The notes below the pieces were generated by a model. The model was not told the DNA's origin and ran no database searches. It saw only the letters and a program-made list of their open reading frames with translations. A stretch of DNA of 64,000 bases from NCBI RefSeq assembly GCF_014202475.1, contig NZ_JACHGV010000007.1, positions 248,001-312,000 on the forward strand, read 5' to 3'. How positions within the stretch are numbered: the stretch's first letter is position 1; every line of letters begins with the position of its first letter. Both the position numbers and the translations under genes were made by a program. This document shows positions 16,552-25,091 of this stretch, one piece after another. Origin of the DNA: Streptomyces paradoxus (GTDB lineage Bacteria; Actinomycetota; Actinomycetes; Streptomycetales; Streptomycetaceae).

Positions 16552-17397
16552 TCACCCGGCCGCCCGCGCCCCGCTCTTCTTCCGCTGCGCGTTGAACTCC
16601 GCGACGTTGCGCTGGTGTTCCTGGTAGTCGGCCGTGAAGCGGGTGTCGCCCGGGCGGACCGTGACGAAGTACAGCCAGTTGCCCGGAGTCGGGTTGATGG
16701 CCGCGCGCATCGCCTCCTCGCCGGGGTTGTCGATGGGCGTGGGCGGCAGGCCCATGCGCTGGTACGAGTTGTAGGGACTGTCGATCCGGGTGTCGTTCTC
16801 CGTCGTACGGAGGGTGGAGCGGTTCAGGGCGTAGTTGATGGTGGAGTCCATCTGCAACGGCATGCCGCGTTCGAGGCGGTTGAAGATGACCCGGGCCACC
16901 TTGCCCATGTCGGCCTTGGTCGCCGCCTCCGCCTGGACGATGCTCGCGATGGTGACGGCCTGGTACACGTTCATGGCGTTGCGCTGCGCCCCGGCGGCGA
17001 TGGGCGCGCCGTTGAACCGGTCGTTGGCGGTGTCGACCATCAGCGCGAGGAGCTTGTCCGGCGTGGTGTTCTCCTGGAGCCGATAGGTGGCCGGGAAGAG
17101 GTAGCCCTCCGGGTTGCCCTCGGCGTCGTTGGGCAGTTTCAGCGCGGCCTTGTCCAGGGACTTCCTGGTGCTGCCGGCGGGCAGGGCGAGGGCCTTGTCG
17201 ACGGCCGCGTAGACCTGGCTCGCGCGCCAGCCCTCGGGGACGGCCAGGGTCGTGGGCCGGGCCTCCTCCTCGGTCCCCAGGGTCAGCAGCGGCACCGCCA
17301 CGGCGGTACCGACCACGACGGCTCCGGTCGCGACGAGGGCGATGCGGCCCCGGCGCGTCAGTCGAATCGTGCTCCGTGGCGGAGTGTTCTTCTGCAT
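16552..17397 (-). CDS. MltG-like endolytic transglycosylase
   Basis: A 281-residue protein with one N-terminal membrane helix (about 19-42; RIALVATGAVVVGTAVAVPLL) and an extracytoplasmic YceG/MltG domain. Family landmarks are PEGYLFPATYRL, ASIVQAEA, MDSTINYAL, SPYNSYQRMGLPPTPI and NPTPGNWLYFVT. MltG cleaves nascent peptidoglycan glycan strands. In many homologues the active helix reads ASIVEKE; here it reads SIVQAE, so one of the two acidic residues is Gln. It is shorter than housekeeping MltG, so it may be a paralogue. ATG 17397 has no ribosome site but follows TACCGT plus six bases, which fits a leaderless start. Confidence 0.8.
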   Translation of the reverse strand: MQKNTPPRSTIRLTRRGRIALVATGAVVVGTAVAVPLLTLGTEEEARPTTLAVPEGWRASQVYAAVDKALALPAGSTRKSLDKAALKLPNDAEGNPEGYLFPATYRLQENTTPDKLLALMVDTANDRFNGAPIAAGAQRNAMNVYQAVTIASIVQAEAATKADMGKVARVIFNRLERGMPLQMDSTINYALNRSTLRTTENDTRIDSPYNSYQRMGLPPTPIDNPGEEAMRAAINPTPGNWLYFVTVRPGDTRFTADYQEHQRNVAEFNAQRKKSGARAAG

Positions 17398-17440
17398 GCG
17401 GGCACGGTAACCCGCATATGGTCATAAACCCGGCATATTT

Positions 17441-19243
17441 TCATCTTGTCGGTTCCAGTTGGGCGTCCCGGCGTACGAGCGCCGCGTACCGGCCGCCCTC
17501 CTCCAGAAGCTCTTCGTGCGTACCGCGTTCGACCGCGCGGCCCGAGTCGAGGACCACGATCTGGTCGGCGCCGCGCACGGTGGACAGCCGGTGGGCGATG
17601 GTGAGGGTGGTGCGGTTCGCCGACAGGGCGTCGATGGCGTCCTGGACGGCCGCCTCGGTCCGGGTGTCCAGCGCGCTGGTGGCCTCGTCGAGGATGAGGA
17701 CCGGCGGGTCGCGCAGGATCGTGCGGGCGATGGCCAGGCGCTGCTTCTCACCGCCGGAGAAGCGGTGGCCGCGCTCGCCGACGACGGTGTCGTAGCCGTC
17801 GGGCAGGGCGGCGATGTGGTCGTGGATCTGGGCCGCCCGGGCCGCCTCGTGGAGTTCCTCGTCGGTGGCGTCGGGCTTGGCGAAGCGCAGGTTCTCGGCG
17901 ACCGAGGCGTGGAAGAGGTACGTCTCCTGTGAGACGACGCCGACCGCGCGGGCCAGGGTGTCGAAGTCGAGGTCGCGGACGTCGACCCCGTCGAGGGTGA
18001 CGCTGCCGCCGGTCACGTCGTAGAGCCGGGGCACCAGATAGCCGAGGGTGGACTTGCCGGCGCCGGTGGGGCCGACGATCGCGAGGCTGCCGCCGGCCGG
18101 GACGGTGAGGTCGATGCCGTCCAGGACCGGGCCGTCCTTGCCGTCGTAGCCGAAGGAGACGTTCTCGAAGCGGACTTCGCCCTTGATCCGGTCGAGGCGG
18201 ACCGGGTCGGGGCGCTCGGTGATGTCGACCGGCAGGTCGAGGTACTCGAAGATGCGCTGGAAGAGGGCGAGGGAGCTCTGGATCTGCACACCGGTCGACA
18301 GCAGGCTCACGGCCGGGCGGAACAGGCCCTGCTGGAGCGAGACGAAGGCGACGATCGTGCCGATGGAGACCTCGGGGCCGCCGAGCTGGAGGGCCATGCC
18401 GGCGGTCCAGTAGATGACGGCGGGCAGCGCGGCCATGACGATCGTGATGACGGCCATGCGCCAGCGCCCGGCCATGTTCGACCGGACCTCCAGGTCGACG
18501 AGTTCCTCGGACTCGTCGGAGAAGGACTTCGTCAGCGAGTCGGAGCGGCCCATCGTGCGGCCGAGCAGGATGCCGCTGACGGAGAGCGACTCGGTGACGG
18601 TGGCGGCCATGGCGGCCATCTGCTTCTGGCGCTGCGTGGTGATCTTCCGGCGTTCGTTGCCGACGCGGCGGCTGATCCACACGAACACCGGCAGCAACAG
18701 CAGCGAGACGACCGTCAGGCGCCAGTCGAGGGCGATCATCGCGACGATGGTGGCGACCACGCTGGTGACGTTGGAGACCAGGGAGGTCGCGGTGGACGTC
18801 ACGGTGGCCTGCATGCCGCCGATGTCGTTGGCGATGCGGGACTGCACCTCGCCCGTGCGGGTGCGCGTGAAGAAGGCGAGGGACATGCGCTGGAGCCGGC
18901 CGTAGACGGCGGTGCGCAGGTCGTGCATGACGCGCTGGCCGACCGTCGTGGAGATCAGGGTCTGGAGGACTCCGAAGACGCTGGTCAGGACGGCGCTGAG
19001 GATCATGCCCAGGGCGAGGAGGCTGAGCAGGCCCGTGCGCCCCTCGGGGATCGCGACGTCGAGGATCTCCTTCAGCAGGAAGGGCGTGGCGACCGAGACC
19101 AGCGACGCGGCGCCGACCAGCAGGCCGACGATCGCGAGACGGCCCCGGTAGGGGCGGAAGAGGCCGAGGATGCGGCGGACCTGCCGGGGCTGCTCCTTGG
19201 CGTCGGCCGGCGGGGTCCAGGCGGCTTCACGGTCGGGATGCAT
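17441..19243 (-). CDS. homodimeric ABC exporter (membrane domain plus ATPase)
   Basis: A 600-residue half-transporter. Six membrane helices span about 35-330, with the cytoplasmic coupling region RIANDIGGMQATVTSTATSL. An ATPase domain (about 355-595) is complete: Walker A GPTGAGKST, Q-loop VSQETYLFHASV, signature FSGGEKQRLAIARTI, Walker B VLILDEATSALD and His loop IAHRLSTVRGAD. All catalytic residues are present, so a homodimer is likely. It is divergent from a MarR-family gene with one shared operator, the usual arrangement for a drug or lipid exporter under MarR repression. ATG 19243 has AGGAGCCC upstream. Confidence 0.9.
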   Translation of the reverse strand: MHPDREAAWTPPADAKEQPRQVRRILGLFRPYRGRLAIVGLLVGAASLVSVATPFLLKEILDVAIPEGRTGLLSLLALGMILSAVLTSVFGVLQTLISTTVGQRVMHDLRTAVYGRLQRMSLAFFTRTRTGEVQSRIANDIGGMQATVTSTATSLVSNVTSVVATIVAMIALDWRLTVVSLLLLPVFVWISRRVGNERRKITTQRQKQMAAMAATVTESLSVSGILLGRTMGRSDSLTKSFSDESEELVDLEVRSNMAGRWRMAVITIVMAALPAVIYWTAGMALQLGGPEVSIGTIVAFVSLQQGLFRPAVSLLSTGVQIQSSLALFQRIFEYLDLPVDITERPDPVRLDRIKGEVRFENVSFGYDGKDGPVLDGIDLTVPAGGSLAIVGPTGAGKSTLGYLVPRLYDVTGGSVTLDGVDVRDLDFDTLARAVGVVSQETYLFHASVAENLRFAKPDATDEELHEAARAAQIHDHIAALPDGYDTVVGERGHRFSGGEKQRLAIARTILRDPPVLILDEATSALDTRTEAAVQDAIDALSANRTTLTIAHRLSTVRGADQIVVLDSGRAVERGTHEELLEEGGRYAALVRRDAQLEPTR

Positions 19244-19280
19244 GGGCTCCTACGAGGGATGCGGCGGATCGGATCACAGC

Positions 19281-19323
19281 TCATTGTTACCTATACTCAC
19301 AATGAACTGCATCCTGATATTGT
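19281..19323. promoter_or_regulatory. MarR operator and divergent promoters
   Basis: A 7-bp inverted repeat TCATTGT (19281-19287) and ACAATGA (19299-19305) spaced by 11 bases lies between the divergent exporter and MarR genes. On the minus strand TATAGG (complement of 19290-19295) inside the repeat is a good -10 for the exporter. On the plus strand TATTGT (19318-19323) is six bases before ATG 19330, suggesting a leaderless marR mRNA. The MarR protein probably represses both. Confidence 0.7.
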
Positions 19324-19329
19324 TCCCCC

Positions 19330-19779
19330 ATGACCACGCCCGATCCCGACGGTCTGCTCGCCGAGCAGTTGCTGCGGCTCACCCGCCGGGTGCACCGCAT
19401 CCAGAAGCGCCATCTGGCCCACAGCGACCTCGGCATCACCCCGGCCCAGTCCCGGCTGTTGCGCACGCTGGCGCACTGGGGCTCGCCGCCGCGCATGGCC
19501 GACCTGGCCGAGCGCCTGGAGGTGGTGCCGCGGGCCGTGACGACGCTGGTCGACGGCCTGGAAGCAAGCGGCAAGGTGCGGCGGGTCCCGGACCCGGCCA
19601 ACCGGCGGGTGATCCGCATCGAGCTCACGGATGACGGCCGGGGCGCGTTGCGCGAGCTGCGGGCGGCGCGCAGGTCGGCCGCGGAGGAGATCCTCGCGCC
19701 GCTGACGGGGGATCAGCGGGAAGCGCTCGGGGGGTTGCTGGACACGCTGATCGACGGGGCGCCGGCGCAGTCCTGCTGA
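19330..19779 (+). CDS. MarR-family transcriptional regulator
   Basis: A 149-residue winged-helix protein. The N-terminal dimer helix is followed by the helix-turn-helix PRMADLAERLEVVPRAVTTLVDGLEASGKVRR and the wing with the typical DPANRRVIRIELTDDGR. It ends with a long dimer helix. It should bind the TCATTGT-N11-ACAATGA repeat as a dimer and control the divergent exporter, released by an exporter substrate (inference from gene pairing). ATG 19330 lies seven bases from TATTGT with no ribosome site. Confidence 0.88.
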   Translation: MTTPDPDGLLAEQLLRLTRRVHRIQKRHLAHSDLGITPAQSRLLRTLAHWGSPPRMADLAERLEVVPRAVTTLVDGLEASGKVRRVPDPANRRVIRIELTDDGRGALRELRAARRSAAEEILAPLTGDQREALGGLLDTLIDGAPAQSC

Positions 19780-19797
19780 CCGCCGCAAGCCGCTCGA

Positions 19798-19826
19798 CGG
19801 GCGCCGGCCCCACGGACCGGCGCCCG
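19798..19826. terminator. hairpin 1 between marR and the symporter gene
   Basis: A perfect 10-bp inverted repeat CGGGCGCCGG (19798-19807) and CCGGCGCCCG (19817-19826) lies between convergent genes. Confidence 0.65.
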
Positions 19827-19832
19827 GAGACG

Positions 19833-19886
19833 ACAGCGGGCCGCGGCCGCCGCTCGTCCTGCCGAGCGGTGGCCGCGGCCCGCTGT
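19833..19886. terminator. hairpin 2, very long stem, bidirectional
   Basis: The arm ACAGCGGGCCGCGGCC (19833-19848) pairs perfectly with 19871-19886. Inside it CCGCTCG (19850-19856) pairs with CGAGCGG (19863-19869), with one mismatch between the two blocks. The total is about 23 bp around a six-base loop. It lies eight bases before the symporter stop codon on the minus strand, and with the preceding hairpin serves both convergent genes. Confidence 0.85.
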
Positions 19887-19893
19887 CCCTGAC

Positions 19894-21306
19894 TCAACCG
19901 GCCTCGGACGCGGACTCCTTGAGCTCCTTGGGCTTCTGGGCCGGGATGCCCGGCGCCAGTGCCCCGGTGCCGGCCTCGCCGCCGGCACCCTCCTCGCCGT
20001 CGGCCGGCGGGGAGGTGTCCTCCCCGTCGAGGGCCCGCTTCGCCCGGTCGGTGTCCAGGGCACCCTCCCAGCGCGACACCGCGAAGACGGCGACGCAGTT
20101 GCCGAGCAGGTTGGTGACGACGCGCATCGAGTCCATGATGCGGTCCACGCCGAGCAGCAGCGCGACGGCCCCGGCGGGGATCGCGCCCAGGGAGGAGGCG
20201 GTCGCGGACAGGGCGAGGAACGCCGAACCGGGGATGCCCGCCATGCCCTTGCTGGTGAGCATCAGCACCAGGACGACGGTGACCTGCTGGCCGAGACTCA
20301 GGTCCACGCCCACGGCCTGGGCGATGAACAGGGTGCCGATGGACAGGTAGAGCGAGGCGCCGTCGAGGTTGAAGGAGTAGCCGGTGGGGAGCACCAGCCC
20401 CACGGCGTCGTCGCGGGCGCCGGCCCGGCGCAGCTTCTGCATCACGCGCGGCATGACCGACTCGGTGGACGCGGTACCGAGCGCGAGCAGCATCTCCTCG
20501 CGGATGTAACGCAGGAACTTCCACAGGCTGAGGCCGGTCACGGCCTTCAGGGCGACGGCCAGCAGCGCGATGAACAGCGCCGCCGCCACGTAACAGAGCA
20601 CGATGAGCTTGGCGTACGTCCGCATCACGCCCAGGCCGTAGTTGCCGACCAGGTGGGCCATCGCGCCGAACACCGCGATCGGGGCCAGCCGCATGATGAA
20701 GCCGACGACCGCGAAGATGATCTCCTGGGCCTGCTCGATCGCGGGCAGGATCTTCGGCACCTTGGTGTGCCCGAGGTGCAGCAGGGCGGCGCCCACCAGG
20801 CAGGCCAGGATGAGGACTTGGAGGAGCTCGTTCTCGGCGAAGGCGCCGACGAAACTCTGCGGCAGGGCGTTCAGGACGAACTCGGTCGTCGTGGGCAGCT
20901 GCCCACCACCCGTGCTCTCGTCGACCGCCGCGGCGTTCAGCGAGGACGGGTCGACGTTCATGCCCTGGCCCGGGCCGACGACGTTGGCGGCGACGAGCCC
21001 GATGACCAGGGCGGCCGTGGAGGCGATCTCGAACCAGACGAGGGCTTTGACCCCGATCCGGCCGAAGGCCTTCAGGTCACCGGCCTTGGCGATGCCGACG
21101 ACGACCACGCAGAACACCAGCGGCGAGATCACCGTCTTGATGAGCCGGGTGAAACCGTCGCCGAGCGGCTGGAGAGCCGTGGCCGTGTCCGGCCACAGCT
21201 TTCCGACGACGATTCCGAGGACGAGCGCGCAGAGAACCTGCGCGAAGAGCGAGGTGCGTAGAGTGCGTGCGACGCGTCGCGGGAGGGACGGTACGGACGG
21301 CGGCAC
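19894..21306 (-). CDS. dicarboxylate/amino acid:cation symporter (DctA/GltP family)
   Basis: A 470-residue SDF-family secondary transporter. It shows the family signatures TGYSFNLDGASLYLS (re-entrant loop and helix 7), the serine-rich region ASTESVMPRV and the HP2 loop SKGMAGIPGSAFLAL, plus a terminal helix with DRIMDSMRVVTNLLGNC. These place it with Na+ or H+-coupled C4-dicarboxylate, glutamate or aspartate uptake. It ends with a charged Gly/Pro-rich tail. The start is GTG 21306, because AGGAGG lies four to five bases upstream; an in-frame ATG at 21462 would add a tail without a ribosome site. Confidence 0.88.
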   Translation of the reverse strand: MPPSVPSLPRRVARTLRTSLFAQVLCALVLGIVVGKLWPDTATALQPLGDGFTRLIKTVISPLVFCVVVVGIAKAGDLKAFGRIGVKALVWFEIASTAALVIGLVAANVVGPGQGMNVDPSSLNAAAVDESTGGGQLPTTTEFVLNALPQSFVGAFAENELLQVLILACLVGAALLHLGHTKVPKILPAIEQAQEIIFAVVGFIMRLAPIAVFGAMAHLVGNYGLGVMRTYAKLIVLCYVAAALFIALLAVALKAVTGLSLWKFLRYIREEMLLALGTASTESVMPRVMQKLRRAGARDDAVGLVLPTGYSFNLDGASLYLSIGTLFIAQAVGVDLSLGQQVTVVLVLMLTSKGMAGIPGSAFLALSATASSLGAIPAGAVALLLGVDRIMDSMRVVTNLLGNCVAVFAVSRWEGALDTDRAKRALDGEDTSPPADGEEGAGGEAGTGALAPGIPAQKPKELKESASEAG

Positions 21307-21360
21307 GAAGCCTCCTAGGGGGGACGGGACGCACAGAAGCCGGAGGGGACTTCTGTGATA

Positions 21361-21376
21361 CGGAATGTGAATTCCG
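21361..21376. promoter_or_regulatory. palindrome upstream of the symporter gene
   Basis: CGGAAT-GTGA-ATTCCG is a perfect 6-bp inverted repeat with a four-base spacer, 55 bases upstream of the GTG start at 21306 in an A/T-richer stretch. It looks like an operator for a dimeric regulator; none is encoded beside it. Confidence 0.45.
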
Positions 21377-21447
21377 CTTCCGACACCCTGGAGGCTGTCT
21401 TGATCACGCGCAAGACCGCAACGTTTCGGCCAGGTAAAACTGCCATA

Positions 21448-21477
21448 AGTGATGCACGTCATATGCGCCGCATCACT
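21448..21477. terminator. hairpin downstream of the PNGase A-like gene
   Basis: AGTGATGC (21448-21455) and GCATCACT (21470-21477) are a perfect 8-bp inverted repeat. On the minus strand they follow the stop codon at 21482 directly, and the sequence after them contains TTTT. Confidence 0.55.
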
Positions 21478-21481
21478 CCCC

Positions 21482-23086
21482 TCAGCACCGGCTGCGGTCT
21501 CCCGTGAGCACCCCCTGCACGGTGGTCAGCGTGCGGTCGTAGCAGCCGTTCGTGCCGTACAGCCGGTAGCGCTCGCTCGTGGTGCCGACCGCGTGACGCT
21601 GATCGCGCGGCACGTTCGCCGTATAAGTCGCGTCGCCCGTATACGAGTTGTCGAGCCGTGACCACGCGGTGCGTCGCCCGCCGTGCGTGCCGACGACCGT
21701 GGCGCGGTCGCCGAGCGTCAGCACGGTGCGCAGCCGGTCCCCCGCGCCGAGGGTGGTCGTGCCGTCCATCGTGTAGGAGCGACGGGTCCGTGTGGTCCGG
21801 CCGTCGACGGTCACCGACTCGTCGTCGGTCCAGGTGGCTTCGAGGGCGTCATGCGTCTCGCCGTCGTTCCAGCGGTGCGTGGAGGTGTGGTCGAGCGAAC
21901 GGCTCACGGTGGTCCTGACGCGGCCGTGCGACGTGTCGACGTAGCCGCCTACGGTCAGCCGGTGGGCGCCCTCCGTGCCGACGCTGTGGTCCGAACCGGG
22001 CTTGTAGACCGATGAGTTGGTGAGGTTCCCGGCCCGGTGCACGGTGAGCTTCCCGGTGACCCGCTCGCGCCGCTCGTCCTGCCAGACGAGGACGTTGACG
22101 GGCGTGCTCCAGCCGGTCTGCCCCTCGGGCACACCGACGACCGAGACCTCGACGCGGTGCGGGCGGCCGTCGTTGAGGATCCCGGCGAAGGGGGTGAGGT
22201 CGTAGGTGATCGGCTTGATGTCGAGGGCGCGCGGGCCCGGGATCACGTACCAGAGGAACGGGTTGGACCAGCCTCCGGTCCACACGGTCGGGAACGGTGC
22301 GGCGATGCCGGCGAGCCGTCCGTCGACGCTGATCTGCACCTCCCGGTAGGGACCTTGACCGGCCTTGCAGGAGTACGGAGCCGGCTCGGGCACGGTCAGG
22401 TACCAGTACTCCTCGCAGCCGCCGCCGGAGCCGGTCGCATACACCTCGGCGACGATCCGCTCGCTGTTGCGCGGGGTGGTGAGGGCCGAGTCGCCGTCCA
22501 GGGCGAGGACCCGGTCGGGGCTCTTCCCGTCGGGGCGGCCCTGATAGAACGTCAGCGTGACCCTGACGTCGAGGACGCCCGTGTAGGTGTCGTCGACTAC
22601 GTTCCCGATGAGCATCTCGACGTCCCGGCTCGTGCGGAAGGTGTCGCTGTAGCGCGTGACGTCCTTCTCCACGGACCACTCGATGCCGTCCGGCGAGGGC
22701 TGCGGCGTCGACGTGCGGAAGATCTCGACCCCGCCGACGTGCAGGTAGCCGAGCCGGTCGTACTGGCGCCCCTTGACCTTGCCGTCGAGCCGCAGCACCA
22801 CCCTGCTCCAGCGGTCGCCGCAGCCGTCGGGCGGGGTGTACGTGCCGCGATAGGGGGTGAAGTCGCGGAACTGCGCCTGGGCGACGGTGACTTCGCAGGA
22901 CGTGCCGGACGGCCTCCGCACGGGCGGGGCGGCCGTGACCGGGTCGTGCCAGTCGGTGCCGAACTCGGCGGGGACGCCGCCCGCCGGGGCCGGGACGTCC
23001 GCCGCACCGGCGGGTCCGGTGCCGAGGAGGGTGCTCGCCAGGAGAGTCGCTCCGGCAAGCATGGACATGACGATCCGTCTCTTCAT
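21482..23086 (-). CDS. secreted peptide-N-glycosidase A-like protein
   Basis: A 534-residue secreted protein. A signal peptide (MKRRIVMSMLAGATLLASTLL, cleavage near AGAA) precedes a domain with the PNGase A hallmark YDRLGYLHVGGVEIFRTSTP followed by EKDVTRYSDTFR, then NPFLWYVIPGPRALDIKPITYDLTPFAG. PNGase A-type enzymes release N-glycans from glycopeptides by cleaving the Asn-GlcNAc amide bond. The C-terminal half (about 340-534) is Thr/Arg/Asp-rich beta-like sequence. Paired Cys near the ends suggest extracellular disulfides. ATG 23086 is chosen because the signal peptide begins there; an in-frame ATG at 23287 would precede it with a 67-residue Arg-rich tail. No clear ribosome site is seen. 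Confidence 0.78.
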   Translation of the reverse strand: MKRRIVMSMLAGATLLASTLLGTGPAGAADVPAPAGGVPAEFGTDWHDPVTAAPPVRRPSGTSCEVTVAQAQFRDFTPYRGTYTPPDGCGDRWSRVVLRLDGKVKGRQYDRLGYLHVGGVEIFRTSTPQPSPDGIEWSVEKDVTRYSDTFRTSRDVEMLIGNVVDDTYTGVLDVRVTLTFYQGRPDGKSPDRVLALDGDSALTTPRNSERIVAEVYATGSGGGCEEYWYLTVPEPAPYSCKAGQGPYREVQISVDGRLAGIAAPFPTVWTGGWSNPFLWYVIPGPRALDIKPITYDLTPFAGILNDGRPHRVEVSVVGVPEGQTGWSTPVNVLVWQDERRERVTGKLTVHRAGNLTNSSVYKPGSDHSVGTEGAHRLTVGGYVDTSHGRVRTTVSRSLDHTSTHRWNDGETHDALEATWTDDESVTVDGRTTRTRRSYTMDGTTTLGAGDRLRTVLTLGDRATVVGTHGGRRTAWSRLDNSYTGDATYTANVPRDQRHAVGTTSERYRLYGTNGCYDRTLTTVQGVLTGDRSRC

Positions 23087-23285
23087 GGGCGGTGTTCTAC
23101 GGGGCCCCGGCCGCCTCCGCAATGCGCACCCGCCCGCCAGGGCAGCCCTGTTGCCGCCCCTGTCGGCCGGTTCCGTTCGGTGGACGGAAAACCTGTTGCC
23201 CGCGACCACGCGGCAAGGCGAACCTGTCACGGTTTGCTGCCTTCGGCCGGCCCCCATCCCCCCTGACACGAGCCACTGGGACGTC
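23087..23285. promoter_or_regulatory. divergent spacer between PNGase A-like and ABC genes
   Basis: A 199-base divergent spacer that should hold both promoters. I see no convincing -35/-10 pair or palindrome. GGGA about eight bases before ATG 23286 is the only ribosome-site-like element. Confidence 0.25.
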
Positions 23286-25091
23286 ATGCAGATTCAAGAC
23301 CTTCCGTACCCCGACCCGGGCGTCCCGGACGCGCGTTCGGGCCCTCGATTCCTGTGGTGGCTCTTCCGGAACCAGTTGGGCGGTCAGCTCAAGTCGCTGA
23401 GCTGGGGGCTGCTGCACTTCGCCTCCGTCGCCGCCCTGCCGTTCAGTGTCGGCGTCGCCGTCCAGGCCGTCGTGGACCGCTCCGGCTCACGACTCGCACT
23501 GGCGGGCGGGCTGCTGGCGCTGGCCTGCGTCGGCAACGCGGTCGGCGACACCTTCCTGCACCGCACCGCGATCACCAACTGGATCACCGCGGCCGCCCGC
23601 GTCCAGCAACTGCTCGCCCGCAAGACCGCCCATCTGGGCTCGGCGCTGACCCGGCGCGTCGCGGCCGGTGAGGTGGTCGCGGTCTCGACGGGTGACGTGG
23701 AGAAGATCGGCTGGTTCGTCGAGGCCCTGTCCCGCTTCACCGCGGCCGTGGTCACCGTCGTCCTGGTCTGCGCCGGCCTGCTCGTCTACCAGCCGGCGCT
23801 CGGCGTGGTCGTCGCGGTGGGCCTGCCCGCGCTGGCGCTCGCCGTGCTGCCGCTGCTCCCCCGCGCCACCCGGCGCGCCGACACCCAGCGCGAGAAGGCC
23901 GGACGCGCCACCGAACTCGCCTCGGACACCGTCGCCGGCCTGCGGGTGCTGCGCGGCATCGGCGGCGAGGAGCTGTTCCTCGACCGCTACCGCAGCGCCT
24001 CCCAGGAGGTCCGCCACGCGGCCGTGCGCAGTGCCCGGATGTGGTCCCTGATCTCCGCGATCCAGGTCCTGCTGCCCGGGCTGCTGCTCATCGCCGTCGT
24101 CTGGTACGGGGTGCGGCTGGCGCAGGAGGGCCGGATCACCGTCGGCGAACTGGTCACCGTCTACAGCTCGGTCATGGTCCTCACCTACCCGCTGCGGCAC
24201 TTCGAGGAGATCGCCATGGCGTACTCCTTCTCCCGGCCCTCCGCCAAGCGGGCCGCGGGCGTGCTGTCGCTCCAGCGGCCCACGGACACCGCGGGATCGC
24301 GCGCGGCCGAGGTTCCCTCGGGCGACCTGTACGACCCGGACACCGGGCTGCTCGCGCCCGCCGGGCGGCTCACGGCCGTGGTGTGCGGCGACCCGGACGC
24401 GGCGGGCCTGCTGGCGGAACGGCTGGGCGGACACCCCTCCCAGGAGGGCACCTCGGTGCTGCTGGGCGGTGTGCCGCTCGACGAACTCCCGCTGGACAGC
24501 GCCCGAACGGCCGTCCTCGTCCAGGACAAGGACCCGGTCCTGCTGTCCGGCACACTGCGCGAACTGCTCGACGTACCCGCGTCGGGCGCCGTCCGGCCGG
24601 AAGAGGCGCTGGCGGCCGCGCAGTGCGACGACGTCCTGGCGGCGCTCGTGCAGGGCTCGCTGGACGCGGCCGACCCGATGGACGCCCGGATCACCGAACG
24701 CGGCCGGTCCCTGTCCGGCGGTCAGCGCCAGCGGCTCGCGCTCGCCCGGTCGCTGGTCACGGACCCCGAGGCGCTCGTGCTGGACGAGCCGACCTCGGCC
24801 GTCGACTCGCACACCGAGGCCCGGATCGCGCAGGGCGTGCGGGAGTTGCGCGACGGGCGCACGACCGTGGTGTTCACCTCCTCCCCGCTGCTGCTGGACC
24901 GCGCCGACCGGGTCGTGTTCCTGCACGACGGCGAGGCCGTGGCGGTCGGCGCCCACCGTGAGCTGGTGCGGACCGATCCCCGCTACCGGGCGGTGGTCAC
25001 GCGCGAGACGGACGACGAGGCCGCGCTGAACGGCTCCGTCGCCCTGGACGACGTACTGCAGGAACTGGAAGAGATCGAGGAGAAGGCATGA
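23286..25091 (+). CDS. heterodimeric ABC exporter subunit 1 (degenerate Walker A)
   Basis: A 601-residue half-transporter: six membrane helices (about 25-320) and an ATPase domain (about 350-585). The Walker A region reads VVCGDPDAAGLLAERL, without the GxxxxGK[ST] lysine. The switch His position reads FTSSPLLL. The signature LSGGQRQRLALARSL and Walker B ALVLDEPTSAVD are intact. It cannot form a complete ATP site alone but supplies the intact signature to its partner. Start ATG 23286; the gene ends in ATGA overlapping the next start. The substrate is unknown. It is divergent from the secreted glycoamidase. Confidence 0.85.
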   Translation: MQIQDLPYPDPGVPDARSGPRFLWWLFRNQLGGQLKSLSWGLLHFASVAALPFSVGVAVQAVVDRSGSRLALAGGLLALACVGNAVGDTFLHRTAITNWITAAARVQQLLARKTAHLGSALTRRVAAGEVVAVSTGDVEKIGWFVEALSRFTAAVVTVVLVCAGLLVYQPALGVVVAVGLPALALAVLPLLPRATRRADTQREKAGRATELASDTVAGLRVLRGIGGEELFLDRYRSASQEVRHAAVRSARMWSLISAIQVLLPGLLLIAVVWYGVRLAQEGRITVGELVTVYSSVMVLTYPLRHFEEIAMAYSFSRPSAKRAAGVLSLQRPTDTAGSRAAEVPSGDLYDPDTGLLAPAGRLTAVVCGDPDAAGLLAERLGGHPSQEGTSVLLGGVPLDELPLDSARTAVLVQDKDPVLLSGTLRELLDVPASGAVRPEEALAAAQCDDVLAALVQGSLDAADPMDARITERGRSLSGGQRQRLALARSLVTDPEALVLDEPTSAVDSHTEARIAQGVRELRDGRTTVVFTSSPLLLDRADRVVFLHDGEAVAVGAHRELVRTDPRYRAVVTRETDDEAALNGSVALDDVLQELEEIEEKA

